45,616 nt of DNA from Verrucomicrobiaceae bacterium (GTDB lineage: Bacteria; Verrucomicrobiota; Verrucomicrobiia; Verrucomicrobiales; Verrucomicrobiaceae), in NCBI GenBank assembly GCA_027489965.1, contig JAIXZA010000046.1:1-45616 (forward strand). Reading direction: 5' to 3'. Every line of letters begins with the position of its first letter. The first letter of the stretch is position 1. A model generated the notes under the pieces. The model was not told the DNA's origin. It searched no databases and saw only the letters and a program-made list of their open reading frames with translations. Shown here piece after piece: positions 43,794 through 45,616 of this stretch. The translations under genes were made by a program, and so were the position numbers.

Positions 43794-45616
43794 CTAGGAG
43801 TAGGCTAGGGTTGATGCTGTGCTATTGGCTGAGGGAAATTCAAGGGTGAACTCAGTGAATATGCCAAGTTCACTTTCAAATAAAATCTGTCCTTTATGTT
43901 CTGTGACGATTCGATTGCTGATCGAAAGTCCCAGGCCCATGCCTTGGCCTACATCTTTGGTGGTAAAGAAAGGGTCAAAGATTTTTTGCGCTACTTCTTC
44001 TGGGATACCCGGTCCATTGTCACGAACGGTTAATTGGACTTTATCTCCTTTTGATTGGGCTGAGATCACAATCCTTGGCGCTTCGCCTTCTGGATATTTT
44101 TTGCTTTGAACAGCATCGATAGCATTCTGAACAAGGTTGATAAAGACCTGCATGATTTGATTGCTGTCACCCTTAGCTTCAAGGGACTCAGGAACACTCT
44201 CTGTGTGATGGATGCCGTCCTTCCAGACATGAGAGAAAAATCTTAGGCCTGTGGTGACAAGGGTTTTGAAGTTAAAGGTTTGTGAGAGCTCATTTGTATT
44301 GCGAGTAAAGCCGCGCAGATCTGAGATGATGCGGACGACTCGATTAACTCCGTCACTGACGTCTTTGAGTGTGTCGTTAAAATCCGCCTGCTCGCTTTCA
44401 GGCAGAGATTTGGCTGAAAAACGCATCAGTTGCAGGCCCTGGCTGACATAGTTTAGAGGATTGTTTATCTCATGGATCAAGCCTGCACTTAGCCTCCCAA
44501 GTGAAGAAAGTTTTTCGTTTTGAACAAGCATGGACTCAGTATCTTTCAACTGTTCCAAGGTGGACTCTAGATGCTGCTTTTGCACAAAGAGTTCCTGCTG
44601 ATAAAGACGATTGTCGATAAGGTTCTTCAGCCGCACCATTATCTCGGTTAGAGTAAAGGGTTTTAACAAAAAATCACTCGCACCAGCCGTTAAGCAATCG
44701 AGCTTTGTTTTTTCATCAGCTCTTGCCGTCAATAGAACAATTGGAATGTTTTTGGTGGAGGTTTTTTGACGTAGTTCTCGGCAGACTTGTAACCCATCTT
44801 TTTCTGGCATCATCATGTCAGAAAGAATGATATCTGGCAAAAATTGGGCCGCTTTTTCAACGGCCTGATGGCCGTCGACAGCTTCAATGACTTCGAAAGA
44901 CGTGCTTAACTGGCCCTTTAAAAAACGCAGCATATCTGGCTCGTCATCAGCGATGAGCAGCATCGGCTTTTTGTGTCGGCTGGCGCTTGTTTCTACTGGA
45001 CGTAAAGCTGCCTGAAGAGAAGCTAGGGCAGGGGATAATTCTGCTCTCTTATAAAGATCTGCGATCCAATCTTTTTCTTTTGTGGCTTCAGTGTCATCTG
45101 GCTCCCCGATGGCATCTAGAGTGGAATCTTTGATTTGGAGTTCTTTTTTCAAAGGCAAGAGCACTGTCATGGTGGTTCCCTCATTCACTTCACTCTTGGC
45201 TGAGACTCGGCCTCCTTGAACTTCAGCCAATTCTTTAACAAGAGCCAGGCCAATGCCCATGCCTTGAAACTTACGCTGAGATGAAGTGTCAGCCTGCCAG
45301 AAGCGGTTAAAGATGTTGGGTAGTTGCTCATCTGGAATGCCCATGCCAGTATCGCTGACTTCAATGGTTAACCATTCGCCCTGTTGGTAGGCTTTAATTT
45401 CCACGCGTCCACTGGCTGCCGTAAACTTTAAGGCATTGAATATCAAATTAAGGCAAATACGCTCGAGCTTTTCAGAGTCTGTGATGATTCTTCCGAGCGT
45501 TGGCTCAACGACGCTTTGAAGCTTGATGAATTTTCCTGTGGCTACAGATGAAACCGAAGTTGCTAGCCCGTGGATGAACTCTTCGATCGAAATTGAGTCC
45601 TCATTGACTTTGCTGC
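43794..45616 (-). CDS. Hybrid histidine kinase, N-terminus beyond the window
   Basis: The frame stays open from the stop at 43794 to the right edge, at least 607 aa, so the gene is cut by the window. Visible order, N to C: HATPase of a first kinase core (N-box LIFNALKFT; VSDTGMGIPDEQL; FQGMGIGLALVKEL); receiver (about 150 residues later: IADDEPDML, phospho-acceptor in ILSDMMMPEKDG, LLTARAD, LLKPF); a second HisKA (GRLSAGLIHEINNPLNYVSQ); and an intact second HATPase (FINLVQNAIDAVQ; RDNGPGIPEEVA; GQGMGLGLSIS). Two complete kinase cores around a receiver imply a multi-step relay. Both cores keep their key residues, unlike the two degenerate kinases next door. A sensor region should lie beyond the edge. 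It is cotranscribed with the 410-aa receiver protein 14 bp downstream. Confidence 0.9.
   Translation of the reverse strand, partial: SKVNEDSISIEEFIHGLATSVSSVATGKFIKLQSVVEPTLGRIITDSEKLERICLNLIFNALKFTAASGRVEIKAYQQGEWLTIEVSDTGMGIPDEQLPNIFNRFWQADTSSQRKFQGMGIGLALVKELAEVQGGRVSAKSEVNEGTTMTVLLPLKKELQIKDSTLDAIGEPDDTEATKEKDWIADLYKRAELSPALASLQAALRPVETSASRHKKPMLLIADDEPDMLRFLKGQLSTSFEVIEAVDGHQAVEKAAQFLPDIILSDMMMPEKDGLQVCRELRQKTSTKNIPIVLLTARADEKTKLDCLTAGASDFLLKPFTLTEIMVRLKNLIDNRLYQQELFVQKQHLESTLEQLKDTESMLVQNEKLSSLGRLSAGLIHEINNPLNYVSQGLQLMRFSAKSLPESEQADFNDTLKDVSDGVNRVVRIISDLRGFTRNTNELSQTFNFKTLVTTGLRFFSHVWKDGIHHTESVPESLEAKGDSNQIMQVFINLVQNAIDAVQSKKYPEGEAPRIVISAQSKGDKVQLTVRDNGPGIPEEVAQKIFDPFFTTKDVGQGMGLGLSISNRIVTEHKGQILFESELGIFTEFTLEFPSANSTASTLAYS

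Noticed and set aside
43794..45446. Treating the hybrid kinase as starting at 45446
   Set aside because: That codon is a TTG inside the N-box of a HATPase domain; the frame stays open to the window edge, so the gene is partial.
1..45616. Prophage, insertion sequence, tRNA or rRNA
   Set aside because: I saw no transposase, integrase, phage structural gene, terminal inverted repeats with target duplications, or tRNA cloverleaf that I could support.

Overview
The window looks like chromosomal DNA of a Verrucomicrobiota bacterium, most like Prosthecobacter or Verrucomicrobium. The pointers are a PEP-CTERM sorting signal, a Minf_1886-family protein, secreted SdrD_B/DUF11 proteins with a Verrucomicrobia-style C-terminus, a DUF1080 protein, and a perfect TGTTC-N4-GAACA box (the LexA operator I recall for this phylum). 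This placement is inferred from gene content, not from a marker-gene tree.

Layout. 1-4400: accessory and partly eroded, with a low-GC membrane-anchored small protein, two likely gene remnants, a Phd/VapC toxin-antitoxin pair, a DUF4241 (immunity-like) protein and a secreted DUF1080 protein. 4420-9836, minus strand: an SOS-type translesion operon with a YedK/HMCES-family DNA-protein crosslinker, a UmuD-like 'headless LexA', and a 1380-aa polypeptide joining a catalytically intact Y-family polymerase (Pol IV/DinB) to a DnaE-type Pol III alpha. The LexA box sits between the -35 and -10 of the promoter for the last two genes. 9982-16044: housekeeping and metabolic genes (xylose-isomerase-like TIM barrel, Minf_1886 protein, purA, FHA protein, ketoglutarate-semialdehyde-type dehydrogenase, RlpA-like protein).

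16077-38520, minus strand: a cell-surface block with a PEP-CTERM protein and three tandem paralogous secreted proteins of 1195, 908 and 5056 aa. The 5056-aa protein carries 18 tandem SdrD_B repeats, 7 DUF11 repeats, 3 more SdrD_B repeats and a distinct C-terminal domain. Seventeen consecutive SdrD_B repeats each hold a single cysteine at the same place.

38521-45616: signalling. Two tiny translationally coupled membrane-protein genes have their own terminator. A FixL/FixJ-like kinase/regulator pair and a stand-alone receiver protein follow, then, on the minus strand, a large hybrid histidine kinase (cut by the window edge) and a receiver/kinase-like protein. Two of the kinase-like proteins have degenerate ATP-binding motifs.

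A directional 17-bp element (TAGGMCYWWSGTCCAAT) occurs four times, each upstream of a gene or operon and in the same orientation relative to it: the PEP-CTERM gene, the 1195/908/5056-aa block, the tiny gene pair and the stand-alone receiver gene. At the first two it lies exactly 22 bp from a TACAAT -10 hexamer. My working model is that the linked FixJ-type regulator controls a surface-protein regulon through this element. Together with the LexA-controlled Pol IV::DnaE fusion cassette, this is the part of the window most likely to be undescribed biology.
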